From NCBI GenBank assembly GCA_002419215.1, contig DIFQ01000039.1, positions 67,727 through 82,650 of the forward strand: 14,924 bases of DNA, given 5' to 3'. Position 1 is the first letter of the stretch, and each line of letters opens with the position of its first letter. This stretch comes from Syntrophaceae bacterium UBA5744 (GTDB lineage: Bacteria; Desulfobacterota; Syntrophia; Syntrophales; UBA2192). Below the pieces are notes generated by a model that worked only from the letters and a program-made list of their open reading frames with translations, had not been told where the DNA came from and made no database searches. Shown here piece by piece: positions 14,867-14,924 of this stretch. The position numbers and the translations under genes are program-made.

Positions 14867-14895
14867 TTGCAAAGATCAGTGTGTCATTGGAGAAT
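14867..14895 (+). promoter_or_regulatory. Possible promoter before the right-edge RNA
   Basis: TTGCAA (14867-14872), 17-nt spacer, GAGAAT (14890-14895); each box matches four or five of six positions. Predicted start near 14902. Confidence 0.35.
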
Positions 14896-14899
14896 GAAT

Positions 14900-14924
14900 C
14901 GTGCCGGAGCAGGCGGGATGATCG
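14900..14924 (+). ncRNA. Possible 5' end of RNase P RNA (cut by the window edge)
   Basis: The last bases (GTGCCGGAGCAGGCGGGATG then ATCG) resemble the first strand of P1-P3 of class A bacterial RNase P RNA, which often reads CGG followed by GATCGC near its 5' end. A candidate promoter lies just upstream and no protein start is visible. Only about 25 nt are present, so this is tentative. Confidence 0.3.

Overview
The window looks like a chromosomal segment of a GC-rich anaerobic deltaproteobacterium (Desulfobacterota), probably near Syntrophus/Smithella. The evidence is a HdrA-like flavoprotein at the left edge, a sigma-54 two-component system, an ATP synthase c subunit with a signal-peptide-like extension, the yqeY-dnaG-rpoD macromolecular-synthesis cluster, and a C4 zinc-ribbon protein followed by an RNase HI. 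The taxonomic placement is inference. TTG starts are used by at least three genes.

Layout. 1-140 (-): 5' end of an HdrA-like FAD protein. 314-1081 (-): a SeqA-N-like ribbon-helix-helix protein with a Cys-rich middle, preceded by a good sigma-70 promoter with a 12-bp palindrome at the predicted start site. 1420-2001 (-): GTPase EngB/YsxC. 2170-6286 (-): a signalling operon of a 61-aa membrane protein, a soluble histidine kinase with three near-copy PAS repeats plus a fourth PAS, and an NtrC-family sigma-54 activator. 6807-8529 (+), divergent from it: a lone F-type ATP synthase c subunit and a dCache membrane protein without an output domain, ending at a strong terminator. 8888-13051 (+): yqeY, dnaG and rpoD. 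13114-13189 (+): a tRNA with CAT anticodon. 13556-14687 (+): zinc-ribbon coiled-coil protein and RNase HI. The last bases may be the start of the RNase P RNA.

The most interesting part is 2170-8529. A near-perfect -24/-12 sigma-54 promoter (6684-6699) lies upstream of the orphan c subunit/dCache pair, and the divergent operon encodes a sigma-54 activator with a kinase that has no membrane segment of its own. A reasonable hypothesis is one module: the dCache protein and/or the 61-aa membrane protein pass a signal to the PAS kinase, the regulator fires the sigma-54 promoter, and the output is an ATP synthase c subunit. None of this is proven by sequence.

Two other points stand out. The primary sigma factor has a divergent, one-residue-longer region 4.2 recognition helix, although the promoters around it look canonical. 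Several gaps carry different degenerate 7- or 8-nt tandem arrays, three of them as facing inverted arms; one octamer family recurs about 12.5 kb apart, and one array supplies the stop codon of the RNase HI gene.
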